Shown here piece after piece: positions 34,811-42,564 of a stretch of DNA of 64,000 nt (the stretch's first letter is position 1; each line of letters opens with the position of its first letter). This stretch comes from Paraburkholderia ultramafica. Its GTDB lineage: Bacteria > Pseudomonadota > Gammaproteobacteria > Burkholderiales > Burkholderiaceae. The translations under genes and the position numbers were made by a program. The notes below the pieces were generated by a model that saw only the letters and a program-made list of their open reading frames with translations, had not been told where the DNA came from and searched no databases. The DNA lies in NCBI RefSeq assembly GCF_902859915.1, contig NZ_CADIKK010000022.1, positions 58,679 to 122,678 of the forward strand, given 5' to 3'.

Positions 34811-34850
34811 AAGGCGGCACGCCATCAACACAATGGCGCGCCGCCTTTTA
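34811..34850. terminator. Bidirectional terminator
   Basis: AAAGGCGGC and GCCGCCTTT arms with inner GCCAT/ATGGC pairs form a long hairpin with A-run before and T-run after. It lies between the convergent EgtD-like and acylphosphatase genes and can serve both. Confidence 0.8.
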
Positions 34851-34861
34851 CGTCAGTCCGC

Positions 34862-35155
34862 TCAGTGCTGCTCGAAACGCTCGTAACGCTTTTCCGTCGA
34901 GCGCTCTTCGCCGGTCACCTCGGTCACGCGCGCCGCCGGCGGCCCGTGACGCAGCCACGACAGCATCCGGTCGACCTGGTTGGCCGGACCCTGCAGCATC
35001 GCTTCGACGGAACCGTCGTCGAGGTTCGCCACCCATCCCTTCAGGCCGAGCGCGTGCGCCTGCCGCACGGTCGCGTGGCGAAAGCCGACGCCCTGCACCA
35101 TGCCGCGCACTCGCACGTAATACGTTTCGATCCGCTGATCCAGATCCGGGGCCAT
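34862..35155 (-). CDS. acyP: Acylphosphatase
   Basis: The 97-residue protein is a typical acylphosphatase: VRGMVQGVGFRHATVRQAHAL carries the phosphate-binding loop with Arg26, and GWVANLDDGSVEAMLQG carries the catalytic Asn44. It hydrolyses acyl phosphates such as acetyl phosphate or carbamoyl phosphate in the cytosol. It is a single gene, convergent with the EgtD-like gene. Confidence 0.93.
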   Translation of the reverse strand: MAPDLDQRIETYYVRVRGMVQGVGFRHATVRQAHALGLKGWVANLDDGSVEAMLQGPANQVDRMLSWLRHGPPAARVTEVTGEERSTEKRYERFEQH

Positions 35156-35318
35156 GCCGTCTTCTCCTCACACTCTTTCAAGCCGGCATTCTAGTCGTGT
35201 CGCGGCGAGCTTGCTCGGCGGCGCTTGAACTCGACTGCCCATTGATGACGCCTCGCGCGCCACTCAGCGTGCGCGCCACGTACAATCCGTCGACTGTCAC
35301 GCGGGGAATGGAAACAGA

Positions 35319-36329
35319 ATGACCGAACAGAATCGCGATCTCGTGCTCGTGACCGGCGCGTCCGGCTTCGTCGGCTCGTCGGTGGCGCGCATCGCGCAGC
35401 AGAAGGGCTTCAAGGTGCGCGTGCTGGTGCGCGCCACCAGTTCGCGCCAGAACGTCGAGGCGCTGGATGCGGAAATCGTCGTCGGCGATATGCGCGACGA
35501 AGCGTCGATGCGCAACGCGCTGCGCGGCGTGCGCTATCTGCTGCACGTGGCCGCCGACTATCGGCTGTGGGCGCCGGACCCGAGCGAAATCGAACGCTCG
35601 AATCTCGAAGGCACCGAGGCCACCATGCGCGCGGCACTGAAGGAAGGCGTCGAACGCATCGTCTACACGAGCAGTGTGGCGACGCTCAAGGTGACCAGCT
35701 CCGGCCAGTCCGCCGACGAAACTTCGCCGCTCAAAGCCGACCAGGCGATCGGCGTGTACAAGCGCAGCAAGGTGCTGGCCGAACGCGCGGTGGAGCGGAT
35801 GATCGCCGAGGACGGCCTGCCGGCGGTGATCGTCAATCCGTCCACGCCGATCGGTCCACGCGACGTCAAGCCGACGCCGACCGGGCGCATCATCGTCGAA
35901 GCGGCGCTCGGCAAGATTCCCGCGTTTGTCGATACGGGCCTGAACCTCGTGCATGTGGACGACGTCGCGGCCGGCCATTTTCTCGCGCTCGAACGCGGCA
36001 AGATCGGCGAGCGCTATATTCTCGGCGGCGAAAATCTGCCGCTTCAGCAGATGCTTGCGGATATCGCCGCGCTGACCGGCCGCAAGGCGCCGACGCTGAG
36101 CTTGCCGCGCTGGCCGCTGTACCCGCTCGCGATGGGCGCGGAGGCGGTCGCGAAGATCACGAAACGCGAACCGTTTGTCACCATCGACGGGCTGAAAATG
36201 TCGAAGAACAAGATGTATTTCACGTCGGCGAAGGCGGAGCGCGAACTCGGCTATCGCGCGCGGCCTTATCGCGAAGGCTTGAGCGACGCGCTCGACTGGT
36301 TCCGCCAAGCCGGCTATCTGAAGCCCTGA
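35319..36329 (+). CDS. hpnA: Hopanoid-associated sugar epimerase HpnA
   Basis: The 336-residue protein is an extended SDR/NAD-dependent epimerase: VLVTGASGFVGSSVARIA for the cofactor, YTSSVATLK, and the active-site YKRSK. The phrases HVAADYRLWAPDP and VNPSTPIGPRDVKPTPTGRII are those of the hopanoid-associated HpnA group. It is thought to act on a nucleotide sugar or on the hopanoid head group; the exact reaction is not settled. It begins the hopanoid region, 134 bases before the next gene on the same strand. Confidence 0.88.
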   Translation: MTEQNRDLVLVTGASGFVGSSVARIAQQKGFKVRVLVRATSSRQNVEALDAEIVVGDMRDEASMRNALRGVRYLLHVAADYRLWAPDPSEIERSNLEGTEATMRAALKEGVERIVYTSSVATLKVTSSGQSADETSPLKADQAIGVYKRSKVLAERAVERMIAEDGLPAVIVNPSTPIGPRDVKPTPTGRIIVEAALGKIPAFVDTGLNLVHVDDVAAGHFLALERGKIGERYILGGENLPLQQMLADIAALTGRKAPTLSLPRWPLYPLAMGAEAVAKITKREPFVTIDGLKMSKNKMYFTSAKAERELGYRARPYREGLSDALDWFRQAGYLKP

Positions 36330-36462
36330 CGCGCATCAACCAACGCGCTGCGCAGGACGATACGGCGCAGCCGTAAGCAATTTGTTACAAGTCCCGTGTT
36401 TGCGACAGGTCAAAGCCTACGCACAGCAGGTAAAATCGCGGGTCTTACAAGAGAAACCTCGC

Positions 36463-37071
36463 ATGAATCTTCACGAACAGCTCGGCGCGCTGGAAATGGG
36501 CGTCGCTCAGCTCATTCAGGCTGTCGTGGCCCAGCAGGCCGAAAACATCCCCGAGACACCCGTGGAAACCGGCGCGCCGCAAGCGCCGGCGGATCATGTT
36601 GCGTCCGCAGCCGCGGCGCAGACGGTGGTGGCTGAGACGGCGGCGGCGGTCGTCGAGGACAACACGCCGGTGTCCGACGAACAAGCGGACCAGCAAGCGG
36701 ACGAACAGGCGGCTGAACAGCCGGTAGAACGCCCGGCCCCGCAAGTCAAGCCGACGCTCGAAATCAATCGCCCCGCGCAGGACGAGATCACGATGACGAT
36801 CGGCGACCAGATGGTCGCGCTGCGTCCGGACCAGATCGGCAAACTGATCGAGGAATTGTCGAACGCGCGCGCGTCGATGACGCCGGAGCAGCCGCCGGGC
36901 ATTCCGCCGGGCTGGCACTTCGTATCGACGAAGAACCCGGTGATGGCAGTGCAGAAGCAATCGAATGGCGACCGCTTGCTGGTCATGCGCCACACCGGCC
37001 ACGGTTGGGTGCCGTTCACGTTTTCGCCCGACGTGGTGATCCAGCTCTACATGATGCTGACCAACGCGTGA
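36463..37071 (+). CDS. Hypothetical protein with acidic Ala/Gln/Glu-rich linker
   Basis: ATG 36463 gives 202 residues. The first 25 residues form a helix (MNLHEQLGALEMGVAQLIQAVVAQQ), residues 30-105 are low-complexity Ala/Glu/Gln/Pro, and the C-terminal 95 residues form a small folded part (ITMTIGDQMVALRPDQIGKLIEEL, then GWHFVSTKNPVMAVQKQS). I do not recognise it. The design suggests a tethered two-part protein. It lies between hpnA and the convergent hpnB, so a hopanoid link is only positional. Confidence 0.7.
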   Translation: MNLHEQLGALEMGVAQLIQAVVAQQAENIPETPVETGAPQAPADHVASAAAAQTVVAETAAAVVEDNTPVSDEQADQQADEQAAEQPVERPAPQVKPTLEINRPAQDEITMTIGDQMVALRPDQIGKLIEELSNARASMTPEQPPGIPPGWHFVSTKNPVMAVQKQSNGDRLLVMRHTGHGWVPFTFSPDVVIQLYMMLTNA

Positions 37072-37074
37072 TGC

Positions 37075-37107
37075 AAAAATAGCGGCGCCCAAGCGCCGCT
37101 ATTTTTT
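37075..37107. terminator. Bidirectional terminator
   Basis: AGCGGCGC and GCGCCGCT pair around a CCAA loop, flanked by AAAAAT on the left and ATTTTTT on the right. It lies between the convergent hypothetical gene and hpnB. Confidence 0.85.
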
Positions 37108-37141
37108 CGTCCGGTCAATGGTCGATTTCAGCCCTGCCGCA

Positions 37142-38314
37142 TCAACGCTCCTGCACGGGCGCCTGGACCCGCGCCTTCCACTGGCCGCCCTTGCCGCGCC
37201 AGTAACGCACCGCCGACGCGAACGTCGCGCCGACATAAAACAACGCCACCAACGGCAGGAAAGGCGCCCACAACGGCGAGCGGCGGTAGTAGCTGAGCAT
37301 CGGCGCATACGCGCAGCACATCGCCGCCCACGCGAGCCATGCGGGCCAGCCCAACGGACCGAGCACCAGCGCGGCGACGGGCGGCATCAGATAGATGATC
37401 GTCATGCCGGCCAGCGTGCCCGCCAGCAGCAGCGGCGAATAATGCAGCTGCGTAAAGGCGGTGCGCGCGATCATGTTCCAGATCTCGCGCCAGCTATCGT
37501 ACGGACGCAGCGACACGCTGCGCGCCGCCACATCCAGCCGGATCGGATGACGCCCGGTACCGCGATGCTTGATGCGCGCGGCGAGGCTGCAATCGTCGAT
37601 CAGCTCGGCGCGGATCGACTCGATGCCGCCCGCTTCTTCGAGCGCGCCACGCCGCACCAGCATGCAGCCGCCCGCCGCCGCCGCGGTGCGATTGCGCGGG
37701 TTGTTGACCCATGCGAACGGATACAGCTTCGCGAAGAAGAACACGAAGGCCGGAATCAGCGCCTTTTCCCAGAACGAATCGCAGCGCAGACGGACCATCA
37801 GCGAGACGAGATCGCGCTTTTCGGCGTCCGCGCGGGCGACGAGTTGCGTGACCGCATCGGCGGGATGGCCGATGTCGGCGTCGGTCAGCAGCAGGAAGTC
37901 GGCGGGCAAACCGAGCGTGCGCACCGCCTCGATGCCCTGCGACTGCGCCCACACCTTGCCGGACCAACCCGGCGGCAGCGGCTTCGCGCTCAACACCGTC
38001 AGGCGGTCCGGACATTGCAATTGCAATGCGGCCGCGCGGGCGGCGTCGGCGGTGCCGTCGGTGCTGTGGTCGTCGACGACGATCACATGGAACGCGCCGG
38101 GATAGTCCTGCTGAAGCAAAGTGGTGACCGCCTCGGCAATCACATCGACTTCATTGCGGGCCGGCACCACGGCGGCCACCGCCGGCCATGCCGCGCGTGG
38201 CGCGACAGTCAGCGGCGCGGCGGGACGCGCGCGCCAGAAGCCGCCGCGCGCGAACAACAGCACGCCCCAGATCAACAGGGAAACACACGAAAGAAGAAAC
38301 AGGACCACCGCCAT
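37142..38314 (-). CDS. hpnB: Hopanoid-associated glycosyltransferase HpnB
   Basis: The 390-residue protein has an N-terminal membrane helix, a GT2 domain and three or four C-terminal membrane helices. The GT-A motifs are complete: VVPARNEVDVIAEAV, VIVVDDHSTDGTAD, LLTDADIGH (the DxD motif) and ELIDDCSLA. It matches the hopene-associated glycosyltransferase HpnB group. It may glycosylate hopanoids or a linked lipid; a biochemical role is not proven. Its start codon shares one base with the hpnC stop (TAATG), so the two are translated together. Confidence 0.88.
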   Translation of the reverse strand: MAVVLFLLSCVSLLIWGVLLFARGGFWRARPAAPLTVAPRAAWPAVAAVVPARNEVDVIAEAVTTLLQQDYPGAFHVIVVDDHSTDGTADAARAAALQLQCPDRLTVLSAKPLPPGWSGKVWAQSQGIEAVRTLGLPADFLLLTDADIGHPADAVTQLVARADAEKRDLVSLMVRLRCDSFWEKALIPAFVFFFAKLYPFAWVNNPRNRTAAAAGGCMLVRRGALEEAGGIESIRAELIDDCSLAARIKHRGTGRHPIRLDVAARSVSLRPYDSWREIWNMIARTAFTQLHYSPLLLAGTLAGMTIIYLMPPVAALVLGPLGWPAWLAWAAMCCAYAPMLSYYRRSPLWAPFLPLVALFYVGATFASAVRYWRGKGGQWKARVQAPVQER

Positions 38315-39216
38315 TAAGCTTTACCCTCGATTGAACGCGCCTCTACACCGACGCGCCGCGACAGCCGCATCACCACAGTGCGCACCGCGACCACGCACCA
38401 GTCAAACGTATTGAGCACCGGACGCCGGCGAAACACATCGTAGCCCGCTTTCTCGATGCGCTCGAGAAAGCGCAGGCCGCCATGCACGGCGCCGCATAGT
38501 TCGATCCCCAGCCGCCCCGGAATACGCAACGCGAGCGGCGCGCCACGCACCAGCATGTCCCGGACGAACGACACCTCGTGCGCCATCAGCGCCCGCCAGG
38601 CATCGTCGACGACACCCTTGGCGATGTGCGCCTCGGTCACGCCAAAGCGCCGCAGATCCGCAAGCGGCAGATACACGCGGTTCTTGTTCCAGTCGGCGGC
38701 GACGTCCAGCCAGAAACTGATCAGCTGCGACGCGGTGCAGATCGCGTCGGCGTCGGCGAGATTCTCCGGCGTGGCCGCGCCCACCAGATGCAGCATCAGA
38801 TGCCCGAGCGGGTTCGCCGAGTGACGGCAATAGCCGAGCAGCGCGGACCGGTCGGCATAGCGGCTGGTGTCGATGCCCTGCACGCACGCGTCGAGCAGAT
38901 CGTAAAACGGCGCGAGCGGCAGTTTATACTGAGCCACCACGCCGGCGAGTTTGCCGAACAGCAGCGGATGAACCGGCGCGGCACGCCGCTGCGCCACCGC
39001 GTCCAGGCCGGCCCGCAAGTCGGCGAGACGGGCGTGCCGCGCGGCCGCGCTCCAGTCGCCTTCGTCGGCGATATCAGCCGCCGTGCGGACAACCTGATAG
39101 ATAATGTCGACAGGCGCGCGCAGCGCCTTTGGCAGCAACACGCTCGGGACCGGAAAATTTTCGTACTGATCGACTTCCATCCAGCGAGCCTCGAAACCAT
39201 TCTGTAATGCGGACAC
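38314..39216 (-). CDS. hpnC: Hydroxysqualene synthase HpnC
   Basis: The 300-residue protein is a squalene/phytoene synthase-type enzyme of the HpnC class. HpnC converts presqualene diphosphate (made by HpnD) to hydroxysqualene, which HpnE reduces. The first Asp-rich motif reads TAADIADEGD (Asp48, Asp51); from memory the common form is TADDIADEGD, so one Asp is Ala here. The second motif region is LDVAADWNKNRVYLP. It forms an operon with hpnB and diverges from ispH. Confidence 0.87.
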   Translation of the reverse strand: MSALQNGFEARWMEVDQYENFPVPSVLLPKALRAPVDIIYQVVRTAADIADEGDWSAAARHARLADLRAGLDAVAQRRAAPVHPLLFGKLAGVVAQYKLPLAPFYDLLDACVQGIDTSRYADRSALLGYCRHSANPLGHLMLHLVGAATPENLADADAICTASQLISFWLDVAADWNKNRVYLPLADLRRFGVTEAHIAKGVVDDAWRALMAHEVSFVRDMLVRGAPLALRIPGRLGIELCGAVHGGLRFLERIEKAGYDVFRRRPVLNTFDWCVVAVRTVVMRLSRRVGVEARSIEGKA

Positions 39217-39512
39217 TGATAGGCGCCGCAGGGACCCTGTAGTTTAAGGGTTCCGTCAAACCGGTGCAGCGTGCAATCATTACCGCATGTAGCATCGACG
39301 CGGCGCCGAACGGCACGCCGCGACTGCGGCAACCGCCCAACACAAGGGGCGCGCGAAAAGCAAAGCTGGCCTGATAGCGTTAGAATGCGCGTTTGGTTTT
39401 GCTGTACCGGCCCCTCGCCGGGCTCAAGACGTCAACTAATTAGATGATCGCGGCGATAAAGTCAGATTTACCGACTTCTTCGAAACCCGCGTCAGTCGGA
39501 GTTCGCCAACTT

Positions 39513-40457
39513 ATGCGAGTCATCCTTGCTCAGCCCCGCGGCTTTTGTGCGGGTGTTGTTCGCGCAATCGAGATCGTCGATCGCGCGCTACAGCAACACG
39601 GCGCGCCCGTGTATGTACGTCACGAGATTGTCCACAACCGCCACGTGGTCGACAATCTGCGTGATAAAGGCGCGCGCTTCGTCGAGGAACTCGATGAAGT
39701 GCCGCAAGGCGCCGTGGCGATTTTCAGCGCGCACGGCGTCGCTCAAACTGTCGAACGCGATGCGCAAGCGCGCGGCCTCGACGTGCTCGACGCAACCTGC
39801 CCGCTCGTCACCAAAGTGCATGTGCAAGGTCGACAATATGTCGGCGCCGGCCGCACGCTGATTCTGATCGGCCACGCCGGGCATCCTGAGGTGGAAGGCA
39901 CGATCGGCCAGATTCCAGGCAAGGTGCTGCTGGTGCAGAGCGAGGCCGAGGTCGCGTATCTGGACCTGCCGCTCGACACGCCGCTCGCGTATGTCACGCA
40001 GACCACGCTGTCGGTGGACGACACGCGCGGCATCATCGACGCGTTGCTGCGCCGGTTTAGCAACATCGTCGGGCCCGATACGCGCGACATCTGCTATGCG
40101 ACGCAAAACCGCCAGGCGGCGGTGCGTGAGCTAAGCAAGCAGGTCGACGTGCTGCTGGTGGTGGGCGCAACCAACAGTTCCAACTCGAACCGGCTGCGCG
40201 AGATCGGCAGCGAAAGCGGCGTGGCGAGCTATCTCGTCGCCGACGGTTCGGAAGTGAAGCCGGAATGGTTTGCCAACGTGCAGACCGTCGGCATCACAGC
40301 CGGTGCTTCGGCGCCGGAAGAGATGGTGAAAAACGTCATCGATGCGCTGAGCGCATTGGGGCCCGTCGATGTCACGACGATGGCGGGCCGTGAAGAGAAA
40401 GTCGAATTCAAGTTGCCATCGAAACTGATGCAACCACTCGCCGCACGCGAAGTTTAA
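39513..40457 (+). CDS. ispH: 4-hydroxy-3-methylbut-2-enyl diphosphate reductase
   Basis: The ATG at 39513 gives 314 residues and starts at the conserved MRVILAQPRGFCAGV; an in-frame ATG at 39444 adds 23 residues. The three iron-sulfur cysteines are Cys12, Cys96 (DATCPLVTK) and Cys194 (DICYATQNRQ), and GATNSSNSNRL and TAGASAPEE are present. IspH makes IPP and DMAPP at the end of the MEP pathway. It is 10 bases before hpnH, so this copy is co-expressed with hopanoid genes; a separate housekeeping ispH probably exists elsewhere. Confidence 0.94.
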   Translation: MRVILAQPRGFCAGVVRAIEIVDRALQQHGAPVYVRHEIVHNRHVVDNLRDKGARFVEELDEVPQGAVAIFSAHGVAQTVERDAQARGLDVLDATCPLVTKVHVQGRQYVGAGRTLILIGHAGHPEVEGTIGQIPGKVLLVQSEAEVAYLDLPLDTPLAYVTQTTLSVDDTRGIIDALLRRFSNIVGPDTRDICYATQNRQAAVRELSKQVDVLLVVGATNSSNSNRLREIGSESGVASYLVADGSEVKPEWFANVQTVGITAGASAPEEMVKNVIDALSALGPVDVTTMAGREEKVEFKLPSKLMQPLAAREV

Positions 40458-40467
40458 GGAGGACGTC

Positions 40468-41622
40468 TTGTCTATTCCGCTGCTACAGAAAGTTCGGGTC
40501 GGCGCATACATCATGCGTCAGCACCTCTCCGGCAACAAACGCTACCCGCTCGCCTTGATGCTGGAGCCGCTGTTCCGCTGCAACCTCGCCTGCAATGGCT
40601 GCGGCAAGATCGATTATCCGGATCCCATCCTGAACCAGCGCCTGTCGCTGGAAGAATGCCTCGGCGCAGTCGACGAATGCGGCGCGCCGGTGGTGTCGAT
40701 CGCAGGCGGCGAGCCACTGCTGCACAAGGAAATGCCGCAGATCGTGAAGGGCATCATCGCGCGCAAGAAGTTCGTGTACCTGTGCACGAACGCGCTGCTG
40801 ATGGAAAAGAAGATGGACGACTACGAGCCGAATCCGTACTTCGTCTGGTCGGTCCACCTGGACGGCGACAAGGAAGCGCACGATCACTCGGTGTCGCAGG
40901 AAGGTGTGTACGAGAAGGCAGTGGCGGCGATTCGCGAAGCGAAGCGCCGTGGCTTCCGCGTGAACATCAACTGCACGTTGTTCAACGACGCGGTGCCGGA
41001 ACGCGTGGCCGCGTTCTTCGACACGCTGGGCCCGATGGGCGTGGACGGCATCACCGTTTCGCCGGGTTATGCATATGAACGCGCGCCGGACCAGCAGCAC
41101 TTCCTGAACCGCGACAAGACCAAGCATCTGTTCCGCGAAATTTTCAAGCGCGGCAACAACGGCAAGAACTGGTCGTTCAGCCAGTCGGCGATGTTCCTCG
41201 ACTTCCTGGCCGGCAATCAGACGTACGAGTGCACGCCCTGGGGCAACCCGGCGCGTACCGTGTTCGGCTGGCAGAAGCCGTGCTATCTGGTCGGCGAAGG
41301 CTATGTGAAGACCTTCAAGGAACTGATGGAAACCACGCAGTGGGACAACTACGGCACCGGTAACTACGAGAAGTGCGCCGACTGCATGGTCCATTGCGGC
41401 TTCGAAGCGACGGCCGTGATGGATACGGTGGCGCACCCGCTGAAGGCGTTGAAGGTCAGCCTGCGTGGGCCGAAGACCTCGGGTGCTTTCACCCAGGATA
41501 TTCCTTTGGACAAGCAGCGCCCTGCCGAATATGTGTTTTCCCGCCACGTCGAGATCAAGCTGGAAGAGATCAAGGTCGCCGGCAAGGGCAAGAAGGTGCA
41601 GACGGCTACGGCCGCGCACTGA
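40468..41622 (+). CDS. hpnH: Adenosyl-hopene transferase HpnH (radical SAM)
   Basis: Translation starts at TTG 40468 behind a perfect AAGGAGG site. The 384-residue radical SAM enzyme has the cluster motif CNLACNGC (Cys38, Cys42, Cys45), then GGEP and a C-terminal SPASM-like Cys region (CADCMVHCGF). HpnH joins the 5'-deoxyadenosyl group to diploptene to make adenosylhopane, the first step of side-chain extension. It is coupled to ispH, and its product is the substrate of HpnG encoded at 46358. Confidence 0.94.
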   Translation: MSIPLLQKVRVGAYIMRQHLSGNKRYPLALMLEPLFRCNLACNGCGKIDYPDPILNQRLSLEECLGAVDECGAPVVSIAGGEPLLHKEMPQIVKGIIARKKFVYLCTNALLMEKKMDDYEPNPYFVWSVHLDGDKEAHDHSVSQEGVYEKAVAAIREAKRRGFRVNINCTLFNDAVPERVAAFFDTLGPMGVDGITVSPGYAYERAPDQQHFLNRDKTKHLFREIFKRGNNGKNWSFSQSAMFLDFLAGNQTYECTPWGNPARTVFGWQKPCYLVGEGYVKTFKELMETTQWDNYGTGNYEKCADCMVHCGFEATAVMDTVAHPLKALKVSLRGPKTSGAFTQDIPLDKQRPAEYVFSRHVEIKLEEIKVAGKGKKVQTATAAH

Positions 41623-41666
41623 CGGTTCAATGGGGCGGCTCCGCACCGCCCCAGGTTGCGCACGAT

Positions 41667-41705
41667 AAAAAAAGCGCGGTGGCTCGATGGCCACCGCGCT
41701 TTTTC
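41667..41705. terminator. Bidirectional terminator
   Basis: AGCGCGGTGGC and GCCACCGCGCT pair over 11 bases around a TCGATG loop, with seven A before and a T-rich run after. It lies between the convergent hpnH and hpnM genes. Confidence 0.88.
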
Positions 41706-41743
41706 TTTTGCCAGCTTGAAGCCAGCTTGAAAACAGTCGGACT

Positions 41744-42349
41744 TTAACCGGCGCTGCGCGCATTATGCGCGGTCAGGAACTTGATCAGCCCGTCGATCCC
41801 GCCTTTGGCAATCTGGTCGGCGAATTGCGTCTGATACACCTGGATCAGCCACGCACCCATCATGTTGATGTCGTAGATCTTCCAGCCGGACGGACCCTTG
41901 GTCAGCCGGTAGTCGATCCCATCGTCACCGCCATTGCTGATCACGTGCGATTGCACGACGACGTCCTTCGCGCCGGCCGGCAAATCCACCGGTAGAAACT
42001 TGAACTGCACGTCCTGGTCACGCAACTGCGAGAGCGAAGCAGCGTAAGTGCGCACCAGCAGCAGCGTAAACTGCTCGTACAGTTGCTTTTGCTGCTCAGG
42101 GGTCGCGGTGGCCCACGCCTTGCCGACCGCGATTCGCGTCGTGCGCTGGAAGTCGGTGGCCGGCACGAAGCGCGTCTCGACCAGCTGGGTGATCTTCGCC
42201 ATGTCGCCGCCGCGTGCCTGGGGATCGGCCTTCATCGCGGCAACCGTGCCCTCGACGGCACTTTTTACCAGCGCATCAGGCGCACTTTGCGCGTAGGCCG
42301 CAGTGGATACCACGGCCGCAGCCAGAAAAGCAGACAGATAACGTTTCAT
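41744..42349 (-). CDS. hpnM: HpnM, MlaC/Ttg2D-type periplasmic lipid carrier
   Basis: The 201-residue product has a signal peptide (MKRYLSAFLAAAVVSTAAYA) and the MlaC/Tol_Tol_Ttg2 fold: FVPATDFQRTTRIAVGKAWATATPEQ, FTLLLVRTYAASL and the late DGIDYRLTKGPSGWKIYDINMMGAWLI. MlaC proteins ferry phospholipids between inner and outer membranes; HpnM is the hopanoid-associated group. It is divergent from hpnN, whose product is a probable hopanoid exporter, so the pair may hand lipid from one to the other. Confidence 0.9.
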   Translation of the reverse strand: MKRYLSAFLAAAVVSTAAYAQSAPDALVKSAVEGTVAAMKADPQARGGDMAKITQLVETRFVPATDFQRTTRIAVGKAWATATPEQQKQLYEQFTLLLVRTYAASLSQLRDQDVQFKFLPVDLPAGAKDVVVQSHVISNGGDDGIDYRLTKGPSGWKIYDINMMGAWLIQVYQTQFADQIAKGGIDGLIKFLTAHNARSAG

Positions 42350-42564
42350 ACGTTCGCCAGGATCTGAGAGAAAAGTAAGCGCCGGCGGGCTTGCGAGCCC
42401 GAGACGACAGCAAGATAGACCAGTATACCGAGATTGCGTTCCCGCCCCTGAAAGCCCCTTCGTGAGCCGCACTTGCTATCGAAGTCGGGTTGGAGTGCTC
42501 CGGCTCTGTATACTTGTGCACTTTCGTCAAAAACAACATCCGTGATAAGGCTACGTTCGCCTAC

